A stretch of 64,000 bases of DNA from Pseudomonas silesiensis (lineage in GTDB: Bacteria > Pseudomonadota > Gammaproteobacteria > Pseudomonadales > Pseudomonadaceae): the NCBI RefSeq assembly GCF_001661075.1, contig NZ_CP014870.1, positions 2,934,501 to 2,998,500 of the forward strand, read 5' to 3'. This document shows, in pieces, positions 35,012 to 45,424 of the stretch. Made by a program: the position numbers and the translations under genes. Below the pieces are notes generated by a model that was not told the DNA's origin, did not search any database, and saw nothing but the letters and a program-made list of their open reading frames with translations. The number at the start of each line of letters is the position of its first letter. The first letter of the stretch is position 1.

Positions 35012-36508
35012 TTAAAGCGTTGCGACTTGCCGTCGATAGCGTTCGTAGGCCAGCTGACTGGCCGCCACATTACCTGCAATCGGCAGGGTTTCGCTGGCCG
35101 GATCGAGCTTCACGCAGCGCTCGCACACGTCCGCCAGGCTGTGTTCATGGCCGTTTGCCCAAGACGTGCACCACGCCGCCTGAATCGCAGCGCCCAGCGC
35201 CGCGGCTTCGCTTTGCCCGGTGCAGATCACTGGCGTGTTCATGATGTCCGCGACGATCTGCCGCCACACCGCGCTTTTCGAGCCGCCGCCGATCAGGCAG
35301 ATGCTGTGGCTTTGCAGGCCATTGCGGCGCAACACGTCCAGCCCATAACGCAAACCGTAGGTCGTGCCCTCTACCACGGCGCGACACAGGTTGGCCTGGG
35401 TCAGGTTGGTCATGGTCAACCCCAGCAGGCTGCCCGTGGCATGGGGCAGGGCCGGCACCCGTTCACCGTTGAGAAACGGCAGCATGCACACGCCTTCGGC
35501 ACCGATCGGCGCTAGTGCGACAAGCTCGTTGAAGCGCTCGATATCCAGTTCGAACAACTCGCGAATCACCCCGGTGGCATTGGTCAGGTTCATGGTGCAG
35601 ATCAGCGGCAGCCAGCCACCGCTGGACGAACAGAAGGTCGCGACCGAGGCGTCCGGACTGACCTTCGGCTGATCGGCATAGGCGTAGACCGTTCCCGAGG
35701 AACCAAGGCTCATGGTGATTGCGCCGGGCTTGATGTTGCCGGTGCCGATGGCGCCCATCATGTTGTCGCCACCGCCGCTGGACACCAATGCCAGCGGGTT
35801 GATACCCAAGTGTTCGGCGATGTGCGGCAGGACGGTGCCAACGGCCTGGTGGGCGTCGATCAGCTCCGGCAACGCGGCTTGCAGGCGGCCGCTGGGGTCG
35901 ATGTCGCGCAGCAGCTGTAAGTCCCACTGCCGGGTGCGAACGTTGAAATAGCCCGTGCCCGAAGCATCGCCATACTCGCTGCAACTGCGGCCGGTGAGCC
36001 AGTAGTTGAGGTAGTCGTGGGGCAGCAGGATGCGGGCGATGCGGGAAAACACTTCCGGGTGCTGTTCTTTGGTCCAGAGCAGCTTTGACACCGTGTAACC
36101 CGGAGCGATCACCACGCCGAGGCGTTCCAGCGAGCCTTCTTCGCCGCCCAGATGGGTCAGCAGGCAGTCGTTCTGCGCCGTGGATTCGGTGTCGCACCAG
36201 AGTTTGGCCGCACGCAATACCTGGCCTTTATCATCGAGCAGGACCAGGCCGTGTTGCTGGCCCGAGACGCCGATCCCGAGGATGTCCAGGCCGTCGACGC
36301 CGGCCGCGAGCAGCGCTTGGCGAGTGGCGCAAGTGAATGCTTCCAGCCATTGCGCCGGGTCCTGTTCGCGACGGCCATTGGCGCCGCTGATCAGGCTGTG
36401 CGCCGCGGCGCCCTGGCCGAGCACCTCACCGCTGTGCGCATCGAGGATGAGGGCCTTGGTGCCTTGGGTGCCGCAGTCGATGCCGAGGAAGAGTTGTTGG
36501 TTTGCCAT
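35012..36508 (-). CDS. xylB: Xylulokinase
   Basis: A 498-residue FGGY-family kinase that phosphorylates D-xylulose (the product of D-arabitol oxidation) to D-xylulose 5-phosphate. The N-terminus has GIDCGTQGTKALILD (about 8-22), and the C-terminal signature is SICLIGGGSKSAVWRQIVADIM near 400. Length is standard. It is the last gene of the mannitol/arabitol operon here, behind the dehydrogenase and a REP doublet, and corresponds to mtlY of P. fluorescens. AAGGA precedes the ATG. The fructokinase gene (mtlZ) that follows it in the described operon is missing. Confidence 0.93.
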   Translation of the reverse strand: MANQQLFLGIDCGTQGTKALILDAHSGEVLGQGAAAHSLISGANGRREQDPAQWLEAFTCATRQALLAAGVDGLDILGIGVSGQQHGLVLLDDKGQVLRAAKLWCDTESTAQNDCLLTHLGGEEGSLERLGVVIAPGYTVSKLLWTKEQHPEVFSRIARILLPHDYLNYWLTGRSCSEYGDASGTGYFNVRTRQWDLQLLRDIDPSGRLQAALPELIDAHQAVGTVLPHIAEHLGINPLALVSSGGGDNMMGAIGTGNIKPGAITMSLGSSGTVYAYADQPKVSPDASVATFCSSSGGWLPLICTMNLTNATGVIRELFELDIERFNELVALAPIGAEGVCMLPFLNGERVPALPHATGSLLGLTMTNLTQANLCRAVVEGTTYGLRYGLDVLRRNGLQSHSICLIGGGSKSAVWRQIVADIMNTPVICTGQSEAAALGAAIQAAWCTSWANGHEHSLADVCERCVKLDPASETLPIAGNVAASQLAYERYRRQVATL

Positions 36509-36576
36509 GGAGGATCCTTTGGATCGTCAGGTCGATATCAGTACACATTCAACATTTATGTTGTTTGTCAGTCAGC

Positions 36577-36670
36577 CATCGCGGGCAAGCCCGCTCCCAC
36601 AGGTTTCTCTGGTGTACACGGGATTTGTGTACGACATAAAACCCTGTGGGAGCGGGCTTGCCCGCGATGA
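36577..36670. repeat. REP doublet between mtlD and xylB
   Basis: Inverted REP copies flank a spacer containing GTACACGGGATTTGTGTACG. It is nearly identical to the doublet interrupted by IS110 at 26579-27860 and shows its unbroken form. Confidence 0.9.
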
Positions 36671-36693
36671 CGATAGCAACTTCACTGCAGGAC

Positions 36694-38166
36694 TCAGGCG
36701 AGTACTCGCTCGAGGGTCTTGGTCACTCCAACCTCCCGCAAACTGTTACAGCACCACTCGAACGCCGCCACAAACTCCGGCGAGTTAGGTATCGCCGCAC
36801 CAAAAATCTCCTCAACCGCCAACAACCGCTGGGTGATCAACGCATCATCGGCCACCAATGCCTGGCAAAACGCCGCGCGTGGATCTGGAATCGAGTACGT
36901 ATCGCCCTGCTCATCCACCCCCTTCAAATACAACGCCCAGGCCGCCACTACCAGCGCCGCACGCTTCGTCTCGCAGTCAGCGGCAATCAAACCATTGATG
37001 GTCGGCACGGTGAACTTGGGAAACTTAGACGAACCGTCCGAGCACACACGCTCCAGCTGATCGGCAATCGCCTGATTGGAGAAGCGTTCGACCAGGGTGT
37101 TCTTGTAGTCGGCCAGGTCGATTCCCGGCACGGGCGACAGCTGTGGCGTCACGTCCAGATCCATGTAGGCGCGCATGTACCGGACAAACAGCGGGTCGTT
37201 CATGGTTTCGTGGACGAAGCGGTAACCCTTCAGGAATCCCAGGTACGTCAGGGCCAGGTGGCTGCCGTTGAGCAGTTTGATTTTCATGTCTTCGTATGGC
37301 GTGACGTCGTCGGTAAACTGTACGCCGACCTGTTCCCAGGCCGGACGCCCGTTGACGAACTTGTCTTCCAGCACCCATTGCGCAAAGGGTTCGCAGACCA
37401 CCGGCCAGGCATCATCGACGGCATGCCTGTCCGCCAGTTGCAGGCGATGTCCGGTGCTGGTCATCGGGGTGATGCGGTCCACCATGGCGTTAGGAAAACT
37501 GACGTTGCTGTCGATCCAGTCGCGCAGCTCGGCATCGCGCAGGGCAGCAAAAGCCAGGAGCGCCTTGCGGGTGACCGCGCCGTTGTGCGGCAGGTTATCG
37601 CAGGACATCAAGGTGAATGCCCGCGTGCCGGCGGCACGGCGCTTGACCAGGGCGGCGCAGAGAAAGCCGAGCACGGTTGTCGGTGCATCCGGATGCGCCA
37701 GGTCATGTTGGATCTGCGGCAAATGGGCCATGAATTCGCCGTTGCTGTCGTCGATGCAGTAGCCACCTTCGGTGATGGTCAGAGAGACAATGCGAATCTC
37801 GGGGCTAGCCAGCTTGTCGATCAGCGCCTGGGCGCCGTCTTCGGCCAGCAGCATGTCGCGGATCGCGCCGATCACCCGGACTTCGGTGTCGTCGGTGTCG
37901 CCCAGCTCAAGCAGGGTGAACAGGTAATCCTGCGCCTTCAGGTCATCCCGGGCGCGACGGTCTTCGGCGCGCAGGCCGACGCCGCAAATGGCCCAGTCCA
38001 GATCCTTGCCGGTGTTCATCAGGGCGTCGGTGTAATACGCCTGGTGCGCGCGGTGGAAACCGCCGACGCCGATGTGCGCGATGCCCTGGCGGGTGTCGCT
38101 CAGGGTGTAGGCGGGCAGGCGCACCTCGGAGGCGAGGTGATGCAGATTCTGTTTGTTCAGTTTCAT
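36694..38166 (-). CDS. mtlD: Mannitol 2-dehydrogenase
   Basis: A 490-residue polyol-specific long-chain dehydrogenase that oxidises D-mannitol to D-fructose (and usually D-arabitol to D-xylulose) with NAD. The nucleotide-binding start is HIGVGGFHRAHQAYYTD (about 31-47). The catalytic segment around 293-299 reads KIKLLNGSHLALTYLG, with the conserved Lys, Asn and His. Length is that of the P. fluorescens enzyme. ATG 38166 is used. It follows mtlK by 16 nt, and xylB follows after a REP doublet. Confidence 0.94.
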   Translation of the reverse strand: MKLNKQNLHHLASEVRLPAYTLSDTRQGIAHIGVGGFHRAHQAYYTDALMNTGKDLDWAICGVGLRAEDRRARDDLKAQDYLFTLLELGDTDDTEVRVIGAIRDMLLAEDGAQALIDKLASPEIRIVSLTITEGGYCIDDSNGEFMAHLPQIQHDLAHPDAPTTVLGFLCAALVKRRAAGTRAFTLMSCDNLPHNGAVTRKALLAFAALRDAELRDWIDSNVSFPNAMVDRITPMTSTGHRLQLADRHAVDDAWPVVCEPFAQWVLEDKFVNGRPAWEQVGVQFTDDVTPYEDMKIKLLNGSHLALTYLGFLKGYRFVHETMNDPLFVRYMRAYMDLDVTPQLSPVPGIDLADYKNTLVERFSNQAIADQLERVCSDGSSKFPKFTVPTINGLIAADCETKRAALVVAAWALYLKGVDEQGDTYSIPDPRAAFCQALVADDALITQRLLAVEEIFGAAIPNSPEFVAAFEWCCNSLREVGVTKTLERVLA

Positions 38167-38182
38167 CACAGGCTCTCTGAGT

Positions 38183-39286
<1,104 letters not shown>

Positions 39287-39339
39287 GGTGGTGGGCCTCC
39301 GTTTGTTGTTATTCAAATTGTGCCGGGCCGGGCTATTCC

Positions 39340-39512
39340 TGTAGGAGCGAGCTTGCTCGCGAAAAACCCGCAGGCACCGCGTTCTTCTGGGCAGTGCGCG
39401 TTATCGTTCACGTTTTTCGCGAGCAAGCTCGCTCCTACAGGGGGCGCGTTCTTCCAGGCAGTGCGCGTTATCGTTCACGTCCATCGCGAGCAGGCTCGCT
39501 CCCACAGGGAGG
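39340..39512. repeat. Three REP copies between mtlG and mtlK
   Basis: REP variants at about 39340-39366, 39412-39440 and 39482-39512 alternate in orientation. Part of the spacer (GCAGTGCGCGTTATCGTTCA) occurs twice, so one unit was duplicated. Confidence 0.85.
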
Positions 39513-39536
39513 GCATCTCCCACAAGGGGGCTATCT

Positions 39537-40367
39537 TCATTTCACCGCGCCAAACGACAGGCCGCGCACCAGTTGTTTCTGGCTGATCCAGCCGAAGATC
39601 AGGATCGGTGCGCAGGCCAGGGTCGAGACCGCCGACAACTTGGCCCAGAACAGCCCTTCGGGGCTGGAGTACGAGGCGATCAGGGCGGTCAGCGGGGCGG
39701 CCTGGGACGAGGTCAGGTTCAGCGACCAGAAGGCTTCGTTCCAGCACAGGATCAGCGACAGCAACACCGTGGAAGCCAGGCCGCCCTTGGCGATCGGCAG
39801 CAGCACCCGGACCATTTCCTGCCACAGCTTCGCCCCATCCAGGCGCGCGGCTTCGAGGATGTCCCGGGGAATGTCCTTGAAGTAGGTGTAAATCATCCAG
39901 ACCACGATCGGCAGGTTGATCAGGGTGTAGATCACGATCAGCGCGATGCGCGTGTCCAGCAGGCCGAAACTCTTGGCCAGCAGGTAGATCGGCATCAGCA
40001 CGCCCACCGGCGGCAGCATCTTGGTCGAGAGCATCCACAGCAGCGTGCCCTTGGTGCGCTGGGTTTCGTAGAACGCCATGGAGTAGGCGGCCGGCACCGC
40101 GATCAGCAGGCACAGGGCGGTGGCGCTGAAGGAAATCACCACCGAGTTCCAGGCGAAACTGACGTAGTCGCTGCGCTCGTTGATGTGCAGGTAGTTCTCC
40201 AGGGTCGGGGTGAAGATGAACTGCGGCGGCGTGGCGAACGCATCGATTTCGCTCTTGAAGCTGGTCAGCACCATCCAGAAGATCGGGAAGAAGATCAGGA
40301 TCGCGATGGCCCAGGCCAGGGTGCCCAGCAGCAGGCTTTGCAGACGACGGGAGTGTTGAAGGGTCAT
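39537..40367 (-). CDS. mtlG: Mannitol/polyol ABC transporter permease MtlG
   Basis: A 276-residue MalG-type inner-membrane permease with six hydrophobic helices. The EAA loop that docks to MtlK is seen as DILEAARLDGAKLWQEM (about 190-206). The N-terminal AIAILIFFPIFWMVLTSFK is typical of the family. It starts 10 nt after the mtlF stop with GAGG upstream, so the two permeases are translationally linked. It works with MtlF, MtlK and the binding protein MtlE to import mannitol, arabitol or glucitol. Confidence 0.93.
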   Translation of the reverse strand: MTLQHSRRLQSLLLGTLAWAIAILIFFPIFWMVLTSFKSEIDAFATPPQFIFTPTLENYLHINERSDYVSFAWNSVVISFSATALCLLIAVPAAYSMAFYETQRTKGTLLWMLSTKMLPPVGVLMPIYLLAKSFGLLDTRIALIVIYTLINLPIVVWMIYTYFKDIPRDILEAARLDGAKLWQEMVRVLLPIAKGGLASTVLLSLILCWNEAFWSLNLTSSQAAPLTALIASYSSPEGLFWAKLSAVSTLACAPILIFGWISQKQLVRGLSFGAVK

Positions 40368-40377
40368 GGCAATGGCC

Positions 40378-41304
40378 TCAGGCTTTGTCGGTCAGGTTTT
40401 TGCCGATCATCCGCACCAGGACGATGGCCGCGATGTTGGCGATCAGCACCGCGATCAGGCCGCCGGCGGAGGCCATGCCGACGTCGAACTGCACCAGCGC
40501 CTGGTTGTAGATCAGGTAGGCGAGGTTGGTCGAGGCGTAGCCGGGGCCGCCGTTGGTGGTGGTGAAGATTTCGGCGAACACCGAGAGCAAAAAGATGGTT
40601 TCGATCATCACCACCACCGCGATGGGGCGGGCCAGGTGCGGCAGGGTCAGGTGCCAGAAAATCGCGATGGGACCTGCGCCATCGAGGCGCGCGGCTTCCT
40701 TCTGCTCCTGGTCGAGGGACTGCATGGCGGTCATCAGGATCAGGATCGCAAAGGGCAGCCACTGCCAGGAGACGATGATGATGATCGACAGCAGCGGGTA
40801 ATGCGCCAGCCAGTCCACCGGCTGCGCGCCGAACAGTTTCCAGACGTAGGCGAGAATCCCCGACACTGGGTGGAAAATCAGGTTCTTCCAGATCAGCGCG
40901 CCGACGGTGGGCATGATGAAGAACGGCGAGATCAGCAGCACCCGCACCAGGCCGCGACCGAGAAACTCACTGGCCTCCAGCAAGGCACTGATCAACACGC
41001 CGAACACCACGCTGATCAGCAGCACGCTGCCCACCAGCAACAGGGTGTTGGTGGCGCCGGGCATGAACCCCGAATCGCTGAGGAAGTAGCTGAAGTTTTC
41101 CAGGCCGACGAACTGGTTTTCCCCGGGGTAGAGCAGGTTGTAGCGGATCAGCGAAAAGTAGACGGTCATGCCCAGCGGCACGATCATCCACAGCAGCAAC
41201 AGCGCCACCGAGGGGCTGACCAGGAACCAGCCGGGGTTGGCCAGGCGGCTTTTACGCAGGGGTTGGGGAAGGTCGATGTGAGCTTTGGCGGTTGAAATAT
41301 TCAT
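40378..41304 (-). CDS. mtlF: Mannitol/polyol ABC transporter permease MtlF
   Basis: A 308-residue MalF-type permease with six membrane helices. The EAA loop reads EQKEAARLDGAGPIAIFWHLTLP (about 207-229). The N-terminal cytoplasmic stretch precedes the first helix WFLVSPSVALLLLWMIVPLG. It pairs with MtlG. The ribosome site is weak. Between it and mtlE lie REP sequences and a 44-bp tandem duplication, which may set the ratio of binding protein to permease. Confidence 0.93.
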   Translation of the reverse strand: MNISTAKAHIDLPQPLRKSRLANPGWFLVSPSVALLLLWMIVPLGMTVYFSLIRYNLLYPGENQFVGLENFSYFLSDSGFMPGATNTLLLVGSVLLISVVFGVLISALLEASEFLGRGLVRVLLISPFFIMPTVGALIWKNLIFHPVSGILAYVWKLFGAQPVDWLAHYPLLSIIIIVSWQWLPFAILILMTAMQSLDQEQKEAARLDGAGPIAIFWHLTLPHLARPIAVVVMIETIFLLSVFAEIFTTTNGGPGYASTNLAYLIYNQALVQFDVGMASAGGLIAVLIANIAAIVLVRMIGKNLTDKA

Positions 41305-41322
41305 GGTGATAGAACCAATAAG

Positions 41323-41410
41323 GAACAGACAAATGAAGATCTACTGTAGGAGCGAGGCTTGCCAGCGAACAGACAAATGAAGATCTACTGTAGGAGCGAG
41401 GCTTGCCCGC
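41323..41410. repeat. 44-bp tandem duplication with REP half
   Basis: The unit starting GAACAGACAAATGAAGATCT occurs at 41323 and again at 41367, differing at one base near the end (GCCAGC against GCCCGC). It duplicates part of the mtlF leader plus one REP arm. Confidence 0.9.
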
Positions 41411-41463
41411 GAAGGCGGCTTGTCTGACACACCGCCTTCGCGGGCAAGCCTCGCTCCTACAGG
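41343..41463. repeat. REP cluster between mtlE and mtlF
   Basis: Two REP arms in one orientation (the duplicated unit) and one inverted copy (41431-41463) lie between the mtlE stop and the mtlF start. They can form a stable hairpin in the operon mRNA. Confidence 0.85.
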
Positions 41464-41479
41464 GGGGGGCGGGCGGGGG

Positions 41480-42790
41480 TTATTTGGGATACCCGGCGCG
41501 CTTCATTTCACGTTCGGTGGTTGACTGGGCGGCAGTCAGGGCCTGGTCGACCGTGGTCTGGCCGATCAGCGCCGCGGAAAACAATTTGCCGACCTGGGTG
41601 CCCACGGCCTGGAACTCGGGAATGGTCACCAACTGAATACCGATGTACGGCACCGGTTTGGCGCTCGGCTTGCTCGGGTCCGCCGCTTTCAGCGACTCTA
41701 GCGTCACCTTGGCGAATGGCGCGGCCTGCAGATAGGCCTCGCTATAGGTCGAGGCCCGGGTGCCTGGCGGCACGTTGGCGATGCCGTCTTTTTCCGCGAC
41801 CAACGCCCCGTACTCCTTGGAAGTGGCCCAGGTGCTAAAGGTTTTCGCCGCGTCCTTGGCCTTGGAACTGGTCGGAATTGCCAGGGCCCAGGAATACATC
41901 CAAGCCGAGCCCTTGTCGGTGGTTTCGTGCGGTGCGTAGGTGAAGCCGACATGTTCGCTGACTTTGCTCTGGGTCTTGTCGGTGACGAAGGAACCGGCCA
42001 CGCTGGCATCGACCCAGATCGCGCACTTGCCGCTGTTGAACAGCGCCAGGTTTTCGTTGAAACCGTTACTCGAGGCGCCCGGTGGGCCGGATTTCTTCAT
42101 GGTGTCGACGTAGAAATTCAGCGCGTTCTTCCATTCCGGGCCGGTGAATTCCGGCTTCCACTGCTCATCGAACCAGCGCGCACCATACGCATTGGCGACG
42201 GTGCTGATGAGCGCCATGTTCTCGCCCCAGCCGGCCTTGCCGCGCAGGCAGATGCCGTACTGTTCCTTATCCTTGTCGGTGAGCTTGCCGGCGAATTCGC
42301 CGATCTGGGTCCAGGTCGGACGTTCGGGCATGGTCAACCCGGCGTTCTTGAACAGGTCGGTGCGGTAATAGGTGATGGAGCTTTCGGCGTAGAACGGCAA
42401 CGCGTAAAGCGTCCCCTTCACCGAGAGGCCGTCACGTACGGAAGGGAAGACATCGTCGAGCGCGTAGCTGGCCGGCAAGTCCTTCATCGGCTCCAGCCAA
42501 CCCTTGGCGCCCCAGAGTGCGGCTTCGTACATGCCGATGGTCAACACATCGAACTGGCCACCTTGAGTGGCGATGTCGGTGGTCAGGCGTTGGCGCAGGA
42601 CATTTTCTTCCAGCACCACCCAATTGAGCTTGATGTCCGGATGCTCGGCCTCGAAGGTTTTCGAGAGCTTTTGCATGCGGATCATGTCGCTGTTGTTGAC
42701 GGTGGCGATGGTCAGGGTCTGGGCGCCGAGGCTGACGCTGCTGAGGGTCATGCAGGTGAGGGCTAGCAGAGCGTTTACAGAAGGTTGCAT
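41480..42790 (-). CDS. mtlE: Mannitol/polyol ABC transporter substrate-binding protein
   Basis: A 436-residue periplasmic binding protein of family 1. The signal peptide is MQPSVNALLALTCMTLSSVSLGAQ. The mature N-terminus TLTIATVNNSDMIRMQKLSKTFEAEHP starts the first lobe. A sugar-binding cleft is expected around YALPFYAESSITYYRTDLF (about 125-145). It captures mannitol and related polyols for MtlFGK and is the first gene of the operon. AAGGAG stands before the ATG. The 266-nt upstream region should carry the MtlR-activated promoter. Confidence 0.93.
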   Translation of the reverse strand: MQPSVNALLALTCMTLSSVSLGAQTLTIATVNNSDMIRMQKLSKTFEAEHPDIKLNWVVLEENVLRQRLTTDIATQGGQFDVLTIGMYEAALWGAKGWLEPMKDLPASYALDDVFPSVRDGLSVKGTLYALPFYAESSITYYRTDLFKNAGLTMPERPTWTQIGEFAGKLTDKDKEQYGICLRGKAGWGENMALISTVANAYGARWFDEQWKPEFTGPEWKNALNFYVDTMKKSGPPGASSNGFNENLALFNSGKCAIWVDASVAGSFVTDKTQSKVSEHVGFTYAPHETTDKGSAWMYSWALAIPTSSKAKDAAKTFSTWATSKEYGALVAEKDGIANVPPGTRASTYSEAYLQAAPFAKVTLESLKAADPSKPSAKPVPYIGIQLVTIPEFQAVGTQVGKLFSAALIGQTTVDQALTAAQSTTEREMKRAGYPK

Positions 42791-43056
42791 CGTGCACTCC
42801 TTTTCTGCACCTGGCGGGTTGCAGAAGGATGGTTATTGTTTTTGTGTCTTCCGAAGGCAGGAAGAATGTGCACTGATTACAACGTTCAATTGATGGCGTG
42901 ACAAATCATCGGTCACACTTGAGTTGATACTATTTTGCACTGGGCGTGAGGGCGAGAGGTGCTGGGGACGGGTTTTGTGCGCTCGTTCTCGATCGAATCC
43001 GTACAGGTTTTAGCCGGAAAAGTTGACTTGCACCGCCGCTCCCACAGGGATAGGTG
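42791..43056. promoter_or_regulatory. mtl operon promoter region
   Basis: This 266-nt region between mtlR and mtlE, both on the minus strand, must hold the MtlR-activated mtlE promoter. It has AT-rich stretches (42820-42940) and a decayed REP arm near 43033. I could not assign a unique MtlR box or -35/-10 pair. Confidence 0.5.
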
Positions 43057-43962
43057 TTAACCCAGATTCTGTTCGGTCAAACGCTGCACCGCCAACTTGC
43101 GATAGTGCGACGGCGTCATGCCTTTGAGCTGCTGAAACCGCCGATTGAAATTGGAAATATTGTTGAACCCCGACTCGAAACACACATCGGTCACCGGTTT
43201 GTCGCCGTCGGCCAATAATTCGCAGGATTTGCTGATGCGCAGGCGATTGACGAATTCGATGAAGCATCGCCCGGTGGCTTGTTTGAAAACCCGGCTGAAG
43301 TAGGTCGGCTTCATGCCCAGGTGCTCGGCCACTTCCTCCAGCGGCAGATCCCGGGCGTAGTGGGCGAAGATGTAGTCCACGGCCCGGTTGGTGCGATCGA
43401 TGTTGTGCTCGTCGGCCAACTGGGGCGTCGTGGCGCCGGAAAGCGTTTGGTAATCGTCGCAGGAGGCCAGCAGTTCCAGCAGAATGAAAAAGTGCCCAAG
43501 CCGGGTCACACCCGTCGAATCGGCGATACGCTGCATTAGGTCCATCGCCTGGCGGATGGTGCGTTTGCAGCGGAATTCGATGCCGTACTGCGCACGCTCA
43601 AGCAGCGGTATCAGGGTCTTGAACTCAGCGAACACCAGGTGCCCGCTGTCGAACAATTCGTCCGTAAAGTTGACCAGCATGTCGCGCTTGGGCACTACTT
43701 CGTCTTCGGCGACCTGGCTGATCCAGTTGTGGGGCAGGTTGGGGCCGGTGAGGAACAGGGATTCGGGATAGAAGTTGCCGATGTAGTCGCCGATGAACAC
43801 CTTGCCGGAGCTGGCGACGATCAGGTGCAGTTCGTATTCCTTGTGGAAATGCCAACGCACCAGGGGGCAGGGAAAGCCATGCTGGCGATAGATGATGGAC
43901 AACCCGTTGTGGTCGTCCATCAGCTCGTAGGAAGGGTCGGTAACTCTGGCAGTCCGGGTCAT
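43057..43962 (-). CDS. mtlR: AraC-family activator of mannitol genes, MtlR
   Basis: A 301-residue AraC/XylS regulator. A cupin-like N-terminal sensing domain (HGFPCPLVRWHFHKEYELHLIV) is followed by two HTH motifs in the last 100 residues (LPLEEVAEHLGMKPTYFSRVFKQATG and KPVTDVCFESGFNNISNFNRRFQ). It matches MtlR of P. fluorescens in length and in its place upstream of mtlE. It should activate mtlEFGKD-xylB in response to mannitol, arabitol or glucitol. The ribosome site is weak. It is separated from mtlE by its own 3' gap, so it is likely a separate transcript. Confidence 0.92.
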   Translation of the reverse strand: MTRTARVTDPSYELMDDHNGLSIIYRQHGFPCPLVRWHFHKEYELHLIVASSGKVFIGDYIGNFYPESLFLTGPNLPHNWISQVAEDEVVPKRDMLVNFTDELFDSGHLVFAEFKTLIPLLERAQYGIEFRCKRTIRQAMDLMQRIADSTGVTRLGHFFILLELLASCDDYQTLSGATTPQLADEHNIDRTNRAVDYIFAHYARDLPLEEVAEHLGMKPTYFSRVFKQATGRCFIEFVNRLRISKSCELLADGDKPVTDVCFESGFNNISNFNRRFQQLKGMTPSHYRKLAVQRLTEQNLG

Positions 43963-44035
43963 TTCAGTGCGCTTTTGTTGTTATCGCCCGCTGATCATGC
44001 CTCGTTCCAGCCGGTTAATGCTACCCGGTGGTTCG

Positions 44036-45331
44036 TCAAGTGATCAGACGGTTTTTCGCTTCAATCCATTGCGACATGTATTGAGTGCTCTTGTGCTGAT
44101 GATGGCGCAGCATGCTGCCGGTGAAGTTATCCCTTCTGATGGACGAGAGGTGCAGGCGGCATTCGTTGATTCGGGCAATCAATGCCGGGCCGTGGCGGGT
44201 GCGCTGATAACGACTGGCCAGTAGTTGCAATCCTTGCGCTTGTGCATCCAGCCAGCGGGTCTTGTCCTTATAAAGTTGCACGGCGTTATCGGCGAACGCC
44301 TGGGCCGTCCGGGTCACCGCCCCTGGCCACGGCTCGTCGCCGTGCATGGCTTCTGCGCCGATCGGCGTGGTGACATTCGGCGTCCCGCACAGCATCGCAT
44401 CAACGAGCTTGCCTTTGATGCCCGCCCCAAAGCGCAACGGTGCCAGGCACACACGCGCCGCCGACATGACTTGCAAGGCATCTTCCGCCCAGTTCATCAC
44501 ATGAAACCCTTGGGCCGCATTGTGCAGCGCAGTGGCCTTGGGCGGTGTATAAGCGCCGTAGATGTGCAACTGAGCACTTGGCAGCTGCTCGCGGATCAGC
44601 GGCCACAGGGTGGTTTTCATCCAGAGCACCGCGTCCCAGTTCGGCGCATGGCGGAAATTGCCGATGCTGAGAAAGTGCGCCCTTTCCTCAAAGGCCGCTG
44701 GCGGCGCGCTCGGCAGGTCGACCATCAGCGGGCACCCGTGCAGCAAGTTGCGCGGCACCTTGAATTGTTCGACCAGCAACTCGATTTCCACATCGGAAAT
44801 CATCAGGTTCAAGTCACAACGATAAATCGCGGCGATCTCCCGTTTGGCCAGATCGGTCCCGGCCATGAACTCGAACTCTGCACGCAAAGCCTTGGCGAAC
44901 AACTCGCTGAAATCATCGGCGTCGTCACTGGCCTTCAAACGCTCCTTGAGCCGTAGATGGCGGGCATCGCGCAGGCTTTGCAGATCGGAAGTCTCCAGTA
45001 CACGCAAAGCATCAGGACACTGTTGTTCAACGCGCCAGCCGAATTGTTCTTCCATCATGAACCGATCGAACAGCACGACATCCGGCGCCAGTTGGCTGAT
45101 GAAGCTGTCGAAACTGCTGTTGTTCAATTCGATCGGCACTTCGCGTATGCCCAGGGCCGCCAGGTCTGCCCGGTGTTCGCCAGTGCCCGCCGGACTGCTG
45201 AAGGTAATGTCCCAGCCTTGCTCCAGGAACGTCTCGAGAATTTGCATCATATGCCCGCCAGCCGCCGAAGAGCGGGGCTCGGGCCAGACGTAACCAATGA
45301 CCAGGACTTTGGTTGCGCGGGGCTGACTCAT
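44036..45331 (-). CDS. Glycosyltransferase (GT4-like)
   Basis: A 431-residue cytoplasmic glycosyltransferase with a GT-B fold. The N-terminal domain begins VLVIGYVWPEPRSSAAGGHMMQIL. The C-terminal nucleotide-sugar domain contains FLSIGNFRHAPNWDAVLWM and the GT4 acidic motif area LAPLRFGAGIKGKLVDAMLCGTPNVTTPIGAEAM, where Glu binds the donor. It stands alone, so the acceptor is unknown; cell-surface polysaccharide is a guess. AAGGAA precedes the ATG. Confidence 0.85.
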   Translation of the reverse strand: MSQPRATKVLVIGYVWPEPRSSAAGGHMMQILETFLEQGWDITFSSPAGTGEHRADLAALGIREVPIELNNSSFDSFISQLAPDVVLFDRFMMEEQFGWRVEQQCPDALRVLETSDLQSLRDARHLRLKERLKASDDADDFSELFAKALRAEFEFMAGTDLAKREIAAIYRCDLNLMISDVEIELLVEQFKVPRNLLHGCPLMVDLPSAPPAAFEERAHFLSIGNFRHAPNWDAVLWMKTTLWPLIREQLPSAQLHIYGAYTPPKATALHNAAQGFHVMNWAEDALQVMSAARVCLAPLRFGAGIKGKLVDAMLCGTPNVTTPIGAEAMHGDEPWPGAVTRTAQAFADNAVQLYKDKTRWLDAQAQGLQLLASRYQRTRHGPALIARINECRLHLSSIRRDNFTGSMLRHHQHKSTQYMSQWIEAKNRLIT

Positions 45332-45424
45332 GAATGGACATTCCTTGAAACGAGGGCAGGGGACAAAATCGGGGTGCGATTAAACCACAGGCCATGGCAA
45401 ACCCCGTTGCCGTGTCGGTGCAGA

